64,000 nucleotides of DNA from JAAELZ01 sp965237995 (GTDB lineage: Bacteria; Pseudomonadota; Gammaproteobacteria; Arenicellales; Poriferihabitantaceae). The stretch spans positions 689,211-753,210 of the forward strand of contig CBDEGO010000002.1 of NCBI GenBank assembly GCA_965237995.1. Direction: 5' to 3'. This document shows positions 26,570 through 35,853 of the stretch, in pieces. Position numbers and translations under genes: made by a program. Within the stretch, counting starts at the first letter, position 1, and each line of letters opens with the position of its first letter. The notes under the pieces were generated by a model that did not search any database, had not been told where the DNA came from, and saw only the letters and a list, made by a program, of their open reading frames with translations.

Positions 26570-26639
26570 GTGCCCGTTGCGCAATAGCTGATATCAACTC
26601 AAGTATGATATGTTTTTGGAATGAGAAAAATAGTAGCGA

Positions 26640-27467
26640 TTAAAAATGTACCACCTGCGGCGCCAGCGCTTGGCCTTGTGACTCTCGCTCAAGCTCAGGC
26701 AGTACATCCATCGTCGGCCATAAGCCTGCTTGCAGGCCGCGTGCATACGCATTGTCCAAACCCATGTCCTTCATAATTTCAATAGTATCGTCGTAATCAT
26801 ATTCAAGCGGTCGCGTTTCAATTTTAATTTGATCGCCATCGGTTGAGATAATGCTATACCACGTTCTCGGCGTGCCGTCGTTGGCAGGCATGCCTAAAGC
26901 TCCGCTGTTATGCCACAGCTTACCGTCGAGTTCTTTAGAAAACGGGATGCCGCTATGCCCTGCGAGGATGACATCGGTATTGGTTTTCGTAAATTGATTC
27001 CGAAAAAAAGCATCGCTACTTGACGCAAATACAAATTGGTTTATCGAACTAGCGCTGCCGTGAACACACTTGAAGTTACGCCCGTTGAAACTAAAAGATA
27101 ATGTACGGGGTAATTTTGCGAACCATTGACGTTGATCGTCAGACACTTCAGTGTTGGCAAAACGATACCACTGCACCGACAGCAAATCACAATTTGAACC
27201 TTCTTCGAAGCCACAACCACAATCGTCAGCGCCGCTCGCAAAAGACTCTTCACAGTTACCCATCAAAACACGTATACCCCACTTGCGTACTAGTTCAACT
27301 GATTCCCAGGGTTGACCGCAGTATGCGACGATGTCTCCTGTACAAATTATACGGCCTGGCGTAATGGATAGCTCTTCGGCTTTTGCTTGTAGACTGCGTA
27401 AGGCGCTAAGATTGGAGTATGGGCCGCCGAATATTAATAATGGCCCGACAAGAGTACCTAGTTCCAT
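26640..27467 (-). CDS. Metallophosphoesterase-fold protein with degenerate metal sites
   Basis: A 275-residue protein of the calcineurin-like YfcE/MPE fold. Motif II GD (44-45, CTGDIVAY), GNCEE (70-74) and VHG (135-137) are visible. The motif I Asp-x-His is replaced by GGPYSN (14-19), and the normal GHTH is GHSG (170-173). It is therefore unlikely to bind two metals in the normal way, or it uses substitutes. I start at ATG 27467, three bases before the symporter stop, rather than at a longer start. It is coupled to the upstream symporter gene. Confidence 0.7.
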   Translation of the reverse strand: MELGTLVGPLLIFGGPYSNLSALRSLQAKAEELSITPGRIICTGDIVAYCGQPWESVELVRKWGIRVLMGNCEESFASGADDCGCGFEEGSNCDLLSVQWYRFANTEVSDDQRQWFAKLPRTLSFSFNGRNFKCVHGSASSINQFVFASSSDAFFRNQFTKTNTDVILAGHSGIPFSKELDGKLWHNSGALGMPANDGTPRTWYSIISTDGDQIKIETRPLEYDYDDTIEIMKDMGLDNAYARGLQAGLWPTMDVLPELERESQGQALAPQVVHF

Positions 27468-27469
27468 GA

Positions 27470-28852
27470 TTACAATTGGGTTTCGTTGCGGTCTTGACGA
27501 CCCAAGGCAAATGCTGAGCAGCCAATCACCAAAATGGCGATACAAATGATCAACAGCTTAGCGTATTTATGCGCATAGCCGAACAGTGGTTCCATAACAT
27601 TGGTATAAGACGAGCTTTCCAACATATACAGCACCCCTCCACAAACCGCAGCAACGAACGCGACCCACAACGCCCATGTTGCCACGCGTTGATTACCCCA
27701 AATATTAAAGAAGATAACGGGCGCAAGAAATAAAGACACGGTTCCACTAATGGCGACCGCCGCATACAAGTCTTTGCTATCCAACAGTAAGAATGCACCC
27801 CCACCCAACAAGAACGCTAACATGACCCAACGGCCATTCGCCGCCGTGGGCTTCATCACGCCCATATCTACAGCGACTAGTTTTGATGCGCTAGAAAAAG
27901 TGGAGTCTAAGGTAGAAATAGCCGAAATGATCAACGCCATGTTGAACAAAATCATACAGGGCTGGTGGAACAAGCGCGTCAAGGTATCAATCATTGATTC
28001 GCCTTCAGTCTTAACTAAACCCGCGAACACGCCAAGAAGGGCAAACACTAGAATACAAATTATCGAGATAATAGCCGCATAATTGAATGATTTTTTGGTG
28101 ACTTCCCTATCGGCGAGGAACCCTCTGTCCATCATCACGGGGTCGTGCAGGGGGTAACTCCATACTTGTAAAAATGCGACGGCTAATAACACCCAACCTG
28201 GGCTAGAAATATCTGGCGATGAGTTGATGACCGCATGCCAACTAAACTCCGGGTCAATAATCGTAAACGCAAATAACATCGCTAAGGCGAGCATCACTAA
28301 GATTGCCTGAAAAACGTCGGTGCGTAACGACGCCCTTAAACCGCCAAACATCGAGTAAGTGAACGTTAACGCCGCGATACCTGCCATGGCGAGTAGGTGT
28401 TCTTGAGAGCCTGCGATGCCGAAAATCAAACCGATAACCAGCAAGTTTGAAAACACTTCACTCAACAAACGAACCGCGACCACTATGTTATAGCAATAGC
28501 CTCCAGAGGCGCCGAACTGCTCAATCATGAAGCTTTGAATATTGCTTTTACCATGCTTAAAGCGCAGATGATCAATAATTTTCCCGCCGGTTAAAAAACT
28601 GATGTAATAAGCGGCGTAGGCTAGCGCACCCGCTATGCCATAGTAGAAACCAAGAATTGCAGCGGTCATCAAGGAACGCGCAAAAATCCACGTCGTCACC
28701 TGCGATAGCACTAGAGTCCACAGAGATGGAGCCGCACCATTGTCAGCAACACCCTTAAAGAAGCCGTCAGCAGTTTGCACGCGTGGAGCTAACATCGCAC
28801 AAGTAACGGCTGTTAATACAGTTCCGATAATAAGGTAGATGGTCGTTGTCAT
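27470..28852 (-). CDS. Sodium:solute symporter family (SSS) transporter
   Basis: A 460-residue inner-membrane carrier with about 12-13 hydrophobic segments. The SSS signature GGLRASLRTDVFQ (170-182) follows TFTYSMF, the part normally near the sodium site. Substrate cannot be told; relatives carry proline, pantothenate, sialic acid or methylated amines. It is the upstream gene of the metallophosphoesterase and divergent from the phosphotransferase-oxidoreductase pair, which suggests a shared catabolic role. Confidence 0.85.
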   Translation of the reverse strand: MTTTIYLIIGTVLTAVTCAMLAPRVQTADGFFKGVADNGAAPSLWTLVLSQVTTWIFARSLMTAAILGFYYGIAGALAYAAYYISFLTGGKIIDHLRFKHGKSNIQSFMIEQFGASGGYCYNIVVAVRLLSEVFSNLLVIGLIFGIAGSQEHLLAMAGIAALTFTYSMFGGLRASLRTDVFQAILVMLALAMLFAFTIIDPEFSWHAVINSSPDISSPGWVLLAVAFLQVWSYPLHDPVMMDRGFLADREVTKKSFNYAAIISIICILVFALLGVFAGLVKTEGESMIDTLTRLFHQPCMILFNMALIISAISTLDSTFSSASKLVAVDMGVMKPTAANGRWVMLAFLLGGGAFLLLDSKDLYAAVAISGTVSLFLAPVIFFNIWGNQRVATWALWVAFVAAVCGGVLYMLESSSYTNVMEPLFGYAHKYAKLLIICIAILVIGCSAFALGRQDRNETQL

Positions 28853-29241
28853 AGTTGAGCTTTGTTAGTGTTAGTGTTAGTCAGAGATCAGCATAAGTTA
28901 GTTGATTAACGCGGTTTAAGAGCGGCGTTATCGCGTTTAGTTCATTGGGAAGGCGAATGTAACAGAAAGTGGGTTATGGATATCGCAGTAAAGCAACGCA
29001 ATAGCGCCTGCCCTGAACATTTTAAAATCATAATATTGTTTGTGTTGATTTAAATGCATATTTCTGCTGTCATCACTGCGTTGTTTGAACGTAATATTTA
29101 GGCCAAGAGACTTGATGGTAAGCTCACCAAAAAAAACGTAGGGTGAGACGTCTTAGCAAAGGTTGATGTTGCACTCATCGTAATCATCGCTGACAGAACA
29201 ACCGCGCCGCCGAGTAGCGCCTTTAATATAAATGCATTGAT
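28853..29241. other. Divergent intergenic region
   Basis: About 390 bases between the symporter (minus) and the phosphotransferase (plus). It holds three copies of GTTAGT close to the symporter start (about 28864-28881). No clear operator pair, RNA gene or terminator is seen. It probably contains both promoters. Confidence 0.55.
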
Positions 29242-30111
29242 ATGAATACAATTACCCAAATTGAACAACTAACGTGCTTTTCTCAACCAACGGATATCCA
29301 GCCCCTTAACGGGGGCATCACCAACCTTAATTTCACTGTGCGAGACCAGGGCAGCCGTTATGTTGTTCGACTTGGCGATGATATACCCGAGCACGGCGTT
29401 ATGCGCTGGAACGAATTAGCACTGAGCCGAGCAGCACACGCCGCCGGCGTAGCCCCTGCTGTGGTGCATCACGAACCTGGGGTATTAGTACTGGCCTATT
29501 TAGATGCACAGACTTTCACCGAAGAAGACGTCCGCAAACCTAGCAACCTAACACGTATTACCGATTTAGTGGCCACCGTACATCGGGACGTGGGAAGACA
29601 CTTAATGACGCCTATCCTTACGTTCTGGCCCTACCAAGTGAATCGTACGTATGTCACCCGCTTGGTAGCACAAGGATCAGACCACGCTAAGTTACTGCCC
29701 GAATTGATGGCTGAGCAAGATAAGTTGGAAGCTGCGACTGGGCCGGTTGATTTGGTGATTGGTCATAATGACTTACTGGCCGCCAATATTATGGACGATG
29801 GCAAGCGACTTTGGTTGATTGACTGGGAATATGGGGGGTTCAACACGCCTCTTTTCGATTTAGCGGGGCTAGCTGGTAATAATGGCTTATCCGAACCACA
29901 AGAGCGCGAGATGCTGGAACAGTATTTTGATACCGAGGCCGAAGTACACTGGCGCCCTTATCAAGCAATGAAATGCGCTTCTCTCATGCGCGAAACCTTA
30001 TGGTCAATGGTTTCTGAGTTGCATTCGACACTCGATTTCGACTACGCCGATTATACGGCTGAAAACCTAGTTCGATTACGCACTGCCCTTAACGATTTTT
30101 CAAACACCTAA
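29242..30111 (+). CDS. Choline kinase/aminoglycoside phosphotransferase-like protein
   Basis: A 289-residue kinase-fold protein. GGITNLNF (24-31) is the nucleotide loop typical of choline kinase-like enzymes. The catalytic HNDLLAANI (175-183, Asp177) and metal-binding IDWEY (193-197) are intact. It probably phosphorylates a small hydroxylated amine or alcohol, such as choline or ethanolamine. Its stop is one base before the start of the dimethylglycine dehydrogenase-like gene, a strong sign of shared pathway. No phosphocholine cytidylyltransferase (licC) is adjacent. Confidence 0.82.
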   Translation: MNTITQIEQLTCFSQPTDIQPLNGGITNLNFTVRDQGSRYVVRLGDDIPEHGVMRWNELALSRAAHAAGVAPAVVHHEPGVLVLAYLDAQTFTEEDVRKPSNLTRITDLVATVHRDVGRHLMTPILTFWPYQVNRTYVTRLVAQGSDHAKLLPELMAEQDKLEAATGPVDLVIGHNDLLAANIMDDGKRLWLIDWEYGGFNTPLFDLAGLAGNNGLSEPQEREMLEQYFDTEAEVHWRPYQAMKCASLMRETLWSMVSELHSTLDFDYADYTAENLVRLRTALNDFSNT

Positions 30112-30112
30112 G

Positions 30113-32551
30113 ATGGCTATGACACTCCCTTCTTGTTCTCAGATTATCGTTGTTGGCGGCGGTATTATTGGCTGCTCAACGGCCTATCATCTAGCGAAAA
30201 TGGGGCAGGAAGTACTCCTTCTAGAAAAGGCCGAGCTCACCTCTGGCTCAACTTGGCATGCTGCAGGCTTAGTTGGTCAACTGCGATCAAGCGCAAACAT
30301 TACGCAGTTACTCGGTTATTCGATAGATCTCTACGATAAGCTCGAACATGAAACTGGTTTAGCTACCGGATGGAAAATGAATGGCGGTTTGAGACTGGCG
30401 TGCAACCAAGAACGCTGGACAGAGGTGAAGCGACAAGCCACAACCGCCCATTCTTTCGGCCTAGACATGCAATTATTGACGCCACAAGAAGCCCAAGACC
30501 TCTGGCCGTTAATGGACATCGGCGATTTGGTGGGTGCTGCTTTTCTGCCTACCGATGGCCAGGCCAGCCCTTCAGATATTACGCAAGCATTAGCCAAAGG
30601 CGCACGTAACGCTGGGGCGATGTTAGTTGAGAAAACGCCAGTGATTGAAATCATAACCGAAGCGGGCGAAATTAAAGGGGTTCGCACCCCAAGTGGCGAC
30701 ATCAGTTGCGAGAAATTAATATTATGCTGCGGCCAATGGACGCGTAATTTGGCCGCTACAATCGGCGTGAATGTGCCACTCGTTTCGGTTGAGCATCAGT
30801 ATATGATTACCGAGCCTTTTGGCGTTGCAACGGACTTGCCCACTTTACGAGACCCAGATCGACTCACTTACTATAAAGAAGAAGTCGGCGGCTTAGTGAT
30901 GGGCGGCTACGAACCAAACGGCATTCCATGGGCTGAAAAAGGCATTCCCGACCCATTTGATTTCCAATTGCTGCAAAGTAATTTTGATCACTTCGAGCAA
31001 TTGATCGAACTGAGTTTACCGCGTGTGCCTAAACTAGCTGATACAGGCGTTAAACAGCTTATCAATGGGCCAGAAAGCTTCACTCCGGATGGGAATTTCA
31101 TCTTAGGGGAAGCTCCAGAAATGGATAATGTATTCATTGGTGCAGGATTCAACGCTTTTGGCATAGCATCGGGTGGCGGCGCCGGCATGGCTCTTGCCGA
31201 ATGGGTATCCACCGGGCAGCCGCCCTATGATCTTTGGCCGGTAGATATCCGCCGATTCGGTCGACCGCATCAGGACACCGATTGGGTGCGCACCCGCACG
31301 ATGGAAGCCTATGGCAAGCACTACACCATGGCATGGCCGTCAGAAGAACATGCAAGCGGCCGACCCTGCCGACGTTCTCCACTTTATCGTTCGCTTCAAG
31401 AAGCGGGCGCAGTCTTTGGTGAAAAGCTAGGCTGGGAACGGCCAAACTGGTTTGCTAATGAAGATGAGGAAGCCCGCGATATTTATACCTTTGGCCGCCC
31501 GAATTGGCATGTGCCAGTTGGACGTGAACATCAAGCAGCGCGTGAAGCCGCGGTGTTATTCGACCAAACTTCATTTGCCAAGTTTGTACTTAAAGGTACA
31601 GATGCAGAACCGGCTTTGAATTGGATCGCTGCTAATCGTGTCGATAAGCCCGTTGGATCTATTATTTATACACAGATGCTGAACGACAAAGGCGGCGTAG
31701 AATGTGATTTAACCTGCGTACGTGTCGCCATCAATGAATACTATATCGTTACTGGAACAGGGTACGCCACACATGACTTTGACTGGATTAGCCGAAACAT
31801 CCCCAAGGATTTAAACGCCGAGTTAGTAGATGTGACCTCATCAAATGCGGTATTGTCTTTGTTTGGCCCTAAGGCACGGGAGATATTATCCACCTGTACC
31901 AATGACGATCTTAGCCATAAAGCCTTTCCGTTTGGTCAATCTCGGCAAATCGGTATTGCTGGCTGTCCAGTGCTGGCGATGCGAATTACTTATGTCGGAG
32001 AACTCGGCTGGGAGCTGCATTTACCGAGTGAATACGCGCAAACAGTGTATGACGCACTGCATACTGCAGGCATGCCGAAGGGCTTACGCAATGCAGGTTA
32101 TCGCGCTATAGAAACACTTCGTCTTGAAAAGGGCTATCGCGCCTGGGGCTCAGATATTGGGCCAGACCACACTCCTGATGAAGCAGGGCTAGCTTGGGCA
32201 GTAAAAATGAAATCGAACATCGCATTTAAGGGGCGAGACGCGGTACAACAACAACGAACACAAGGTATTAACAAAATTCTTGCTACATTTACCTGTGAGA
32301 GTAATGTCATTTTATCAGGTCGCGAAACGATCTACCGCGATGGCAAGCGCTGCGGTTGGTTATCTTCCGGGGGTTATGGCCACACTATTGGCAAGAGTAT
32401 TGGCTTAGGGTATGTCCGTAGCGATCAAGTGATCAATAAGGCACTTGTCTTATCGGGCAAATACGAACTTGAAGTGGCCACTGAACGCGTACCTGCCCAC
32501 ATTACATTAACCGCACTGTACGACCCTACGATGGAGAAAGTAAAAGTATAA
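30113..32551 (+). CDS. Dimethylglycine/sarcosine dehydrogenase-like flavoprotein (FAD + GcvT domains)
   Basis: An 812-residue oxidoreductase of the DMGDH/SARDH/GcvT fusion family, which demethylates N-methylated glycines and passes the one-carbon unit to tetrahydrofolate. The Rossmann start is IVVGGGIIGCSTAYHLA (12-28), and the covalent-FAD segment TSGSTWHAAGLV has His49. The GcvT-type C-terminal half contains ITYVGELGWELHLP and the folate-binding region. No signal peptide is seen, so it is cytoplasmic. Coupled to the kinase upstream. The true methylated substrate is inferred from family only. Confidence 0.87.
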   Translation: MAMTLPSCSQIIVVGGGIIGCSTAYHLAKMGQEVLLLEKAELTSGSTWHAAGLVGQLRSSANITQLLGYSIDLYDKLEHETGLATGWKMNGGLRLACNQERWTEVKRQATTAHSFGLDMQLLTPQEAQDLWPLMDIGDLVGAAFLPTDGQASPSDITQALAKGARNAGAMLVEKTPVIEIITEAGEIKGVRTPSGDISCEKLILCCGQWTRNLAATIGVNVPLVSVEHQYMITEPFGVATDLPTLRDPDRLTYYKEEVGGLVMGGYEPNGIPWAEKGIPDPFDFQLLQSNFDHFEQLIELSLPRVPKLADTGVKQLINGPESFTPDGNFILGEAPEMDNVFIGAGFNAFGIASGGGAGMALAEWVSTGQPPYDLWPVDIRRFGRPHQDTDWVRTRTMEAYGKHYTMAWPSEEHASGRPCRRSPLYRSLQEAGAVFGEKLGWERPNWFANEDEEARDIYTFGRPNWHVPVGREHQAAREAAVLFDQTSFAKFVLKGTDAEPALNWIAANRVDKPVGSIIYTQMLNDKGGVECDLTCVRVAINEYYIVTGTGYATHDFDWISRNIPKDLNAELVDVTSSNAVLSLFGPKAREILSTCTNDDLSHKAFPFGQSRQIGIAGCPVLAMRITYVGELGWELHLPSEYAQTVYDALHTAGMPKGLRNAGYRAIETLRLEKGYRAWGSDIGPDHTPDEAGLAWAVKMKSNIAFKGRDAVQQQRTQGINKILATFTCESNVILSGRETIYRDGKRCGWLSSGGYGHTIGKSIGLGYVRSDQVINKALVLSGKYELEVATERVPAHITLTALYDPTMEKVKV

Positions 32552-32907
32552 AAACAATCTTGACCTTGATTAGCGAAATGGCGAATTTGACTCAAGTGGT
32601 GTGTGCGCTGAAGTAGCTAGTTGATGCTCACTCAAATACCGCTGCGCACGCCCGATATTTTAGCTGTTTTATCTGAGATTACCTCGCCAACATTGGTTAT
32701 TTAGAGTCCCTGGTAATTATTATTTGGTAGGTATAGCTTATTTTTGATAAGCTGTTATCTTAGCCATCGAAGTGAGCAACTTTGGGTAAATTAGAACAAT
32801 CGATAACGGTTCTATACTCGAAAAGGGCTGACGCAAACACATAGTTTGTTTCCCCCTGCCCTAGGCGTTGCTTAATGCAATAATCCTAAACAAGAGTTGA
32901 TAATAAT
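32552..32907. other. Intergenic region before the cholesterol-oxidase-like gene
   Basis: About 356 bases with no convincing gene. It contains a copy of the ATACTCGAA element (TATACTCGAAAAGGGCTGAC, from 32813), about 95 bases before the start codon, as found before two exported-protein genes near 7 kb. No terminator is evident after the dehydrogenase gene. Confidence 0.55.
32812..32838 (+). repeat. Copy of the ATACTCGAA intergenic element
   Basis: CTATACTCGAAAAGGGCTGA matches the copies at 6517 and 7598 in its first half and diverges in the second. It again precedes a gene for an exported protein (32908). Confidence 0.35.
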
Positions 32908-34800
32908 ATGAATAAATACGACAAAGCGGTTTTAAATAAGGCGAGTTCGATACCAGCTGGTGTTGACGCACAACGACGCAAGTTCCTGAAAGATGGATCT
33001 TCCTTTTCACTCACTGCGCTGGCCATCTCCACATTGCCAATGGCGACGCTTTTAACAGGCTGCGGAGCGACGTTTCATGGCGTAAATTTTGCCAATTGGT
33101 CGGGGAATATTCGTGCATCCAATATTATGCTTGCCGAAATTTTTAATGAAACTGATGCTCAGGACATTGTTCAATGGGCCAATGAGCTTGAATATACAGT
33201 CCGCCCTGTGGGAGAAATGCATAACTGGTCACCGCTTGTGATCGATCAACACACAAAGAGCAGCGATAGCGTTGTACTAGTTGACTCTTCAGCATTAAAC
33301 TCTATTGCTATGGTCGAGGCGCAGCCCACTTATGGCGTCGTTAAAGTAGGTGCTGGCGCACTAATGGAAGACATTCATAAGTTCTTATCAGATCATCGTA
33401 GCAGCGGGGGTAGCCCAAGTGGTTATGCTTTTCAAAATGCTCCAGCACCCGGCGACCTAACGATTGCGGGGGTGCTGGCCATTAATGGCCATGGCACAGG
33501 GGTGCCATACGACGGTTCAGTAGAGTCACCACATTTCAACGGCAGTGTAAGTAACTTAATATTATCGATCACAGCTATCGTCTGGAATAGCGCTACATCA
33601 CAATATGAAGCAAGAACTTTTCATAGAGATGAAATAGACACGGATGTTTTTCTGACCCATTTAGGCCGCATCCTGATTACTGAGGTCACTTTACAAGTCG
33701 TGCCAAATATCAATCTTCGCTGCCAAAGTTACACGGAAATTTCCTGGAAAGAATTATTTCATCAAGACCCAAATAACAGCCAATTTACAGTACATAATAT
33801 ATTAAATTCTTATGGCCGAATGGAAACAATATGGTTTCCTTTTACAGAATACCCTTGGCTAAAAATTTGGAAGAATAGCCCTACTAAACCCGCTGAATCC
33901 ACTGCGACGACCGCCCCTTACAACTATGGTTTTTCACAGCAGATTCCGTTATTTGCAAGCGAAGCGATTAAAGTCCTTCTATATGCCTATCCGCATCTGG
34001 TTCCTCCTTTTGGCTTAATTCAATATTTCATTACTCATTTGTCACTTAACGGAACCCTGAATATCAATGCATTGACAGAAGCTGTACAAAATCTTGGAAT
34101 GTCGGGCGATGATACTAACATTTTAATGCAACTGGTGAATCTAACTGGCATGGATTCAACGCAATCATCTGGTGCATTAAACGACTTATGGGGCCCCGCG
34201 CATCATACTACGCTCTATGTTCGTAAAGACACTCTGCGCGTAACCGCAAATGGCTATGCGATTCATGTTCCGCGTGCAGGGGTTCAAACTTTATTGCATG
34301 ACTTTGCCGAGAAATTTGTAGAATTATTGGGGCAATATCAAGACCGAGGCCAATTCCCAGTAGCGGGGCCAATGGAAATTCGAGTCACCGGCTTAGAAGA
34401 CACAAGCGGCCTTAAAACCCGCAATGGTGTTGCTCCTCCACCACCTGCAATCTCCGCCCTGACTAAGTCTACTACCGCGGCAAATAATATCGATACAGCG
34501 GTGTGGTTAGATCTATTAGCCTTTCCGGATGCACCTGGTTCGGCACTCTTCTATCATGAAATTGAACAATGGCTGTACAACCGATACCCCGCTGATCAAG
34601 TGCGCGTAGAATGGTCAAAAGGCTGGGGATATAATGAAAGTGGTGACGGCCCTTGGACTGACCAAGATGTTTTGAAAAACAAAATTCCAAATTCGTTTTC
34701 TCAGACTCCGCGCACTTTCGCGAATACCGCAGCGGTTCTACAATCTTATGATCCTCAGAATGTATACAATAACAAGTTACATGACGAGCTATTTGGCTAG
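32908..34800 (+). CDS. Tat-exported lipid-anchored cholesterol oxidase-family (type II) flavoenzyme
   Basis: A 630-residue FAD enzyme of the vanillyl-alcohol-oxidase/cholesterol oxidase type II family. The N-terminus has a Tat motif RRKFLK (23-28) and a lipobox LLTGC (Cys52), so it is folded before export and then anchored. FANWSG (61-66) and EMHNWSPLVI (103-112) match the type II enzyme; His105 is the likely covalent FAD attachment. GHGTGVPYDG is the FAD-domain glycine loop. The substrate-binding domain fills the C-terminal two thirds. Family members convert 3-beta-hydroxysterols to 4-en-3-ones; the substrate here is inference. Confidence 0.8.
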   Translation: MNKYDKAVLNKASSIPAGVDAQRRKFLKDGSSFSLTALAISTLPMATLLTGCGATFHGVNFANWSGNIRASNIMLAEIFNETDAQDIVQWANELEYTVRPVGEMHNWSPLVIDQHTKSSDSVVLVDSSALNSIAMVEAQPTYGVVKVGAGALMEDIHKFLSDHRSSGGSPSGYAFQNAPAPGDLTIAGVLAINGHGTGVPYDGSVESPHFNGSVSNLILSITAIVWNSATSQYEARTFHRDEIDTDVFLTHLGRILITEVTLQVVPNINLRCQSYTEISWKELFHQDPNNSQFTVHNILNSYGRMETIWFPFTEYPWLKIWKNSPTKPAESTATTAPYNYGFSQQIPLFASEAIKVLLYAYPHLVPPFGLIQYFITHLSLNGTLNINALTEAVQNLGMSGDDTNILMQLVNLTGMDSTQSSGALNDLWGPAHHTTLYVRKDTLRVTANGYAIHVPRAGVQTLLHDFAEKFVELLGQYQDRGQFPVAGPMEIRVTGLEDTSGLKTRNGVAPPPPAISALTKSTTAANNIDTAVWLDLLAFPDAPGSALFYHEIEQWLYNRYPADQVRVEWSKGWGYNESGDGPWTDQDVLKNKIPNSFSQTPRTFANTAAVLQSYDPQNVYNNKLHDELFG

Positions 34801-34868
34801 CAACAGAGGCTCTTCATTTAACAATTAAGGCAAATTCTTTTTCTGCCTTTCACTTTAGTGTGGTTATT

Positions 34869-35636
34869 TTACTCTGAAGTGCTTTTGTTAGTGATTCTGT
34901 TGATTAGTTCAGCAAGCCTCGCACCTCCCATGTGCGAGGCTACTTTTTTGATCATGGATAACTCCGAGCTATCCAGGTTTAATTGCTCTAAAACAGCTTC
35001 AGGAGTCAGACGTTCATCGCCAGCGAGTAATTCACGGTCTTGTATTTCAAGTTGCTCTATTTTGCCGTTGTTATTCAGCAACACGTGATTAGATTCAATC
35101 GCTTGCAACTTAATACCTGTCTGAGTTATATCCTGATTGATATTTACAATTCTTGTCTGCTTATTATGAATTTCAATGATCGCATAGCTAGATCCAGGAT
35201 CTGTACTTATGAACGTAGCGGCTAGCTTTAGTACATTATCAACCTCTTTAAGGCCATTTTGGCTTTCACTATTTGTTTCTCCATTCTGTACCTTCGCTCT
35301 GAGATCTTCTGGTAAAGCTCCTGTCTGCTGATTCGAGTACGCTGGACCTGTACCTATAACGTCGGTTTTTAGTTTGGATGTGTTGTCAGTCTCTTTAGAA
35401 GCATTCAGGCTCTCATTGCTTTTTTCCTCGCCCTGGACCCCCTCCCTGATATCTTGTGATAAAGCCTCTATTTGTTGATCCGAATAAGCTGAATCTGAGC
35501 TATCGATCGTCTCAGCGCCATCACTAACGGGCAATTTACTTGAGCCATTAATAAGATTAGCAGCCCCCCAGCCAATAGAAGCTACAAGTATCCCTAACAA
35601 AAAAAAGGATAGAGGACTTTTCATATGGGCGTTCAT
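34869..35636 (-). CDS. GspC-like (type II secretion) homology-region membrane protein with an internal repeat
   Basis: A 255-residue protein with an N-terminal membrane anchor (about 9-28) and a linker containing two similar units, AYSDQQIEALSQDIREGVQG (50-69) and AYSNQQTGALPEDLRAKVQN (99-118). Then comes a GspC-type homology region: LKLAATFISTD, SSYAIIEIHNKQTRIVNI, VLLNNNGKIEQLEI. In T2SS, GspC links secretin and inner-membrane platform. No gspD or gspE is nearby, so this is an orphan or a remote part of a secretion system. The 3' end encodes a terminator hairpin for the opposite strand. Confidence 0.6.
   Translation of the reverse strand: MNAHMKSPLSFFLLGILVASIGWGAANLINGSSKLPVSDGAETIDSSDSAYSDQQIEALSQDIREGVQGEEKSNESLNASKETDNTSKLKTDVIGTGPAYSNQQTGALPEDLRAKVQNGETNSESQNGLKEVDNVLKLAATFISTDPGSSYAIIEIHNKQTRIVNINQDITQTGIKLQAIESNHVLLNNNGKIEQLEIQDRELLAGDERLTPEAVLEQLNLDSSELSMIKKVASHMGGARLAELINRITNKSTSE
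34915..34948 (+). terminator. Terminator of the cholesterol-oxidase-like gene inside the convergent coding sequence
   Basis: A perfect 10-base-pair stem, AGCCTCGCAC (34915-34924) with GTGCGAGGCT (34932-34941), then ACTTTTTT on the plus strand. It lies within the last 80 bases of the convergent GspC-like gene and reads MGGARLAE there. On the minus strand the run is absent, so it should act mainly on plus-strand transcription. Confidence 0.75.
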
Positions 35637-35853
35637 GTTGTTCTATCTATGTTCAGACGGTCTTGATTGCGGTAGTAGATGTATTGAAAGTGTAATATGG
35701 GTTCAGTTGGTCGCCAGTTCAAGGCGGTGAAGTCTGACTCACTTTGCGTTGGGCTATCACCTGCGTTGCGAGATGAAGTAATTTTGTGAAATTTATAGAA
35801 GGTAGAGATTCATTTGCCTGATGGCACAGCTTATTTCTACGCGGCTATGTCAC

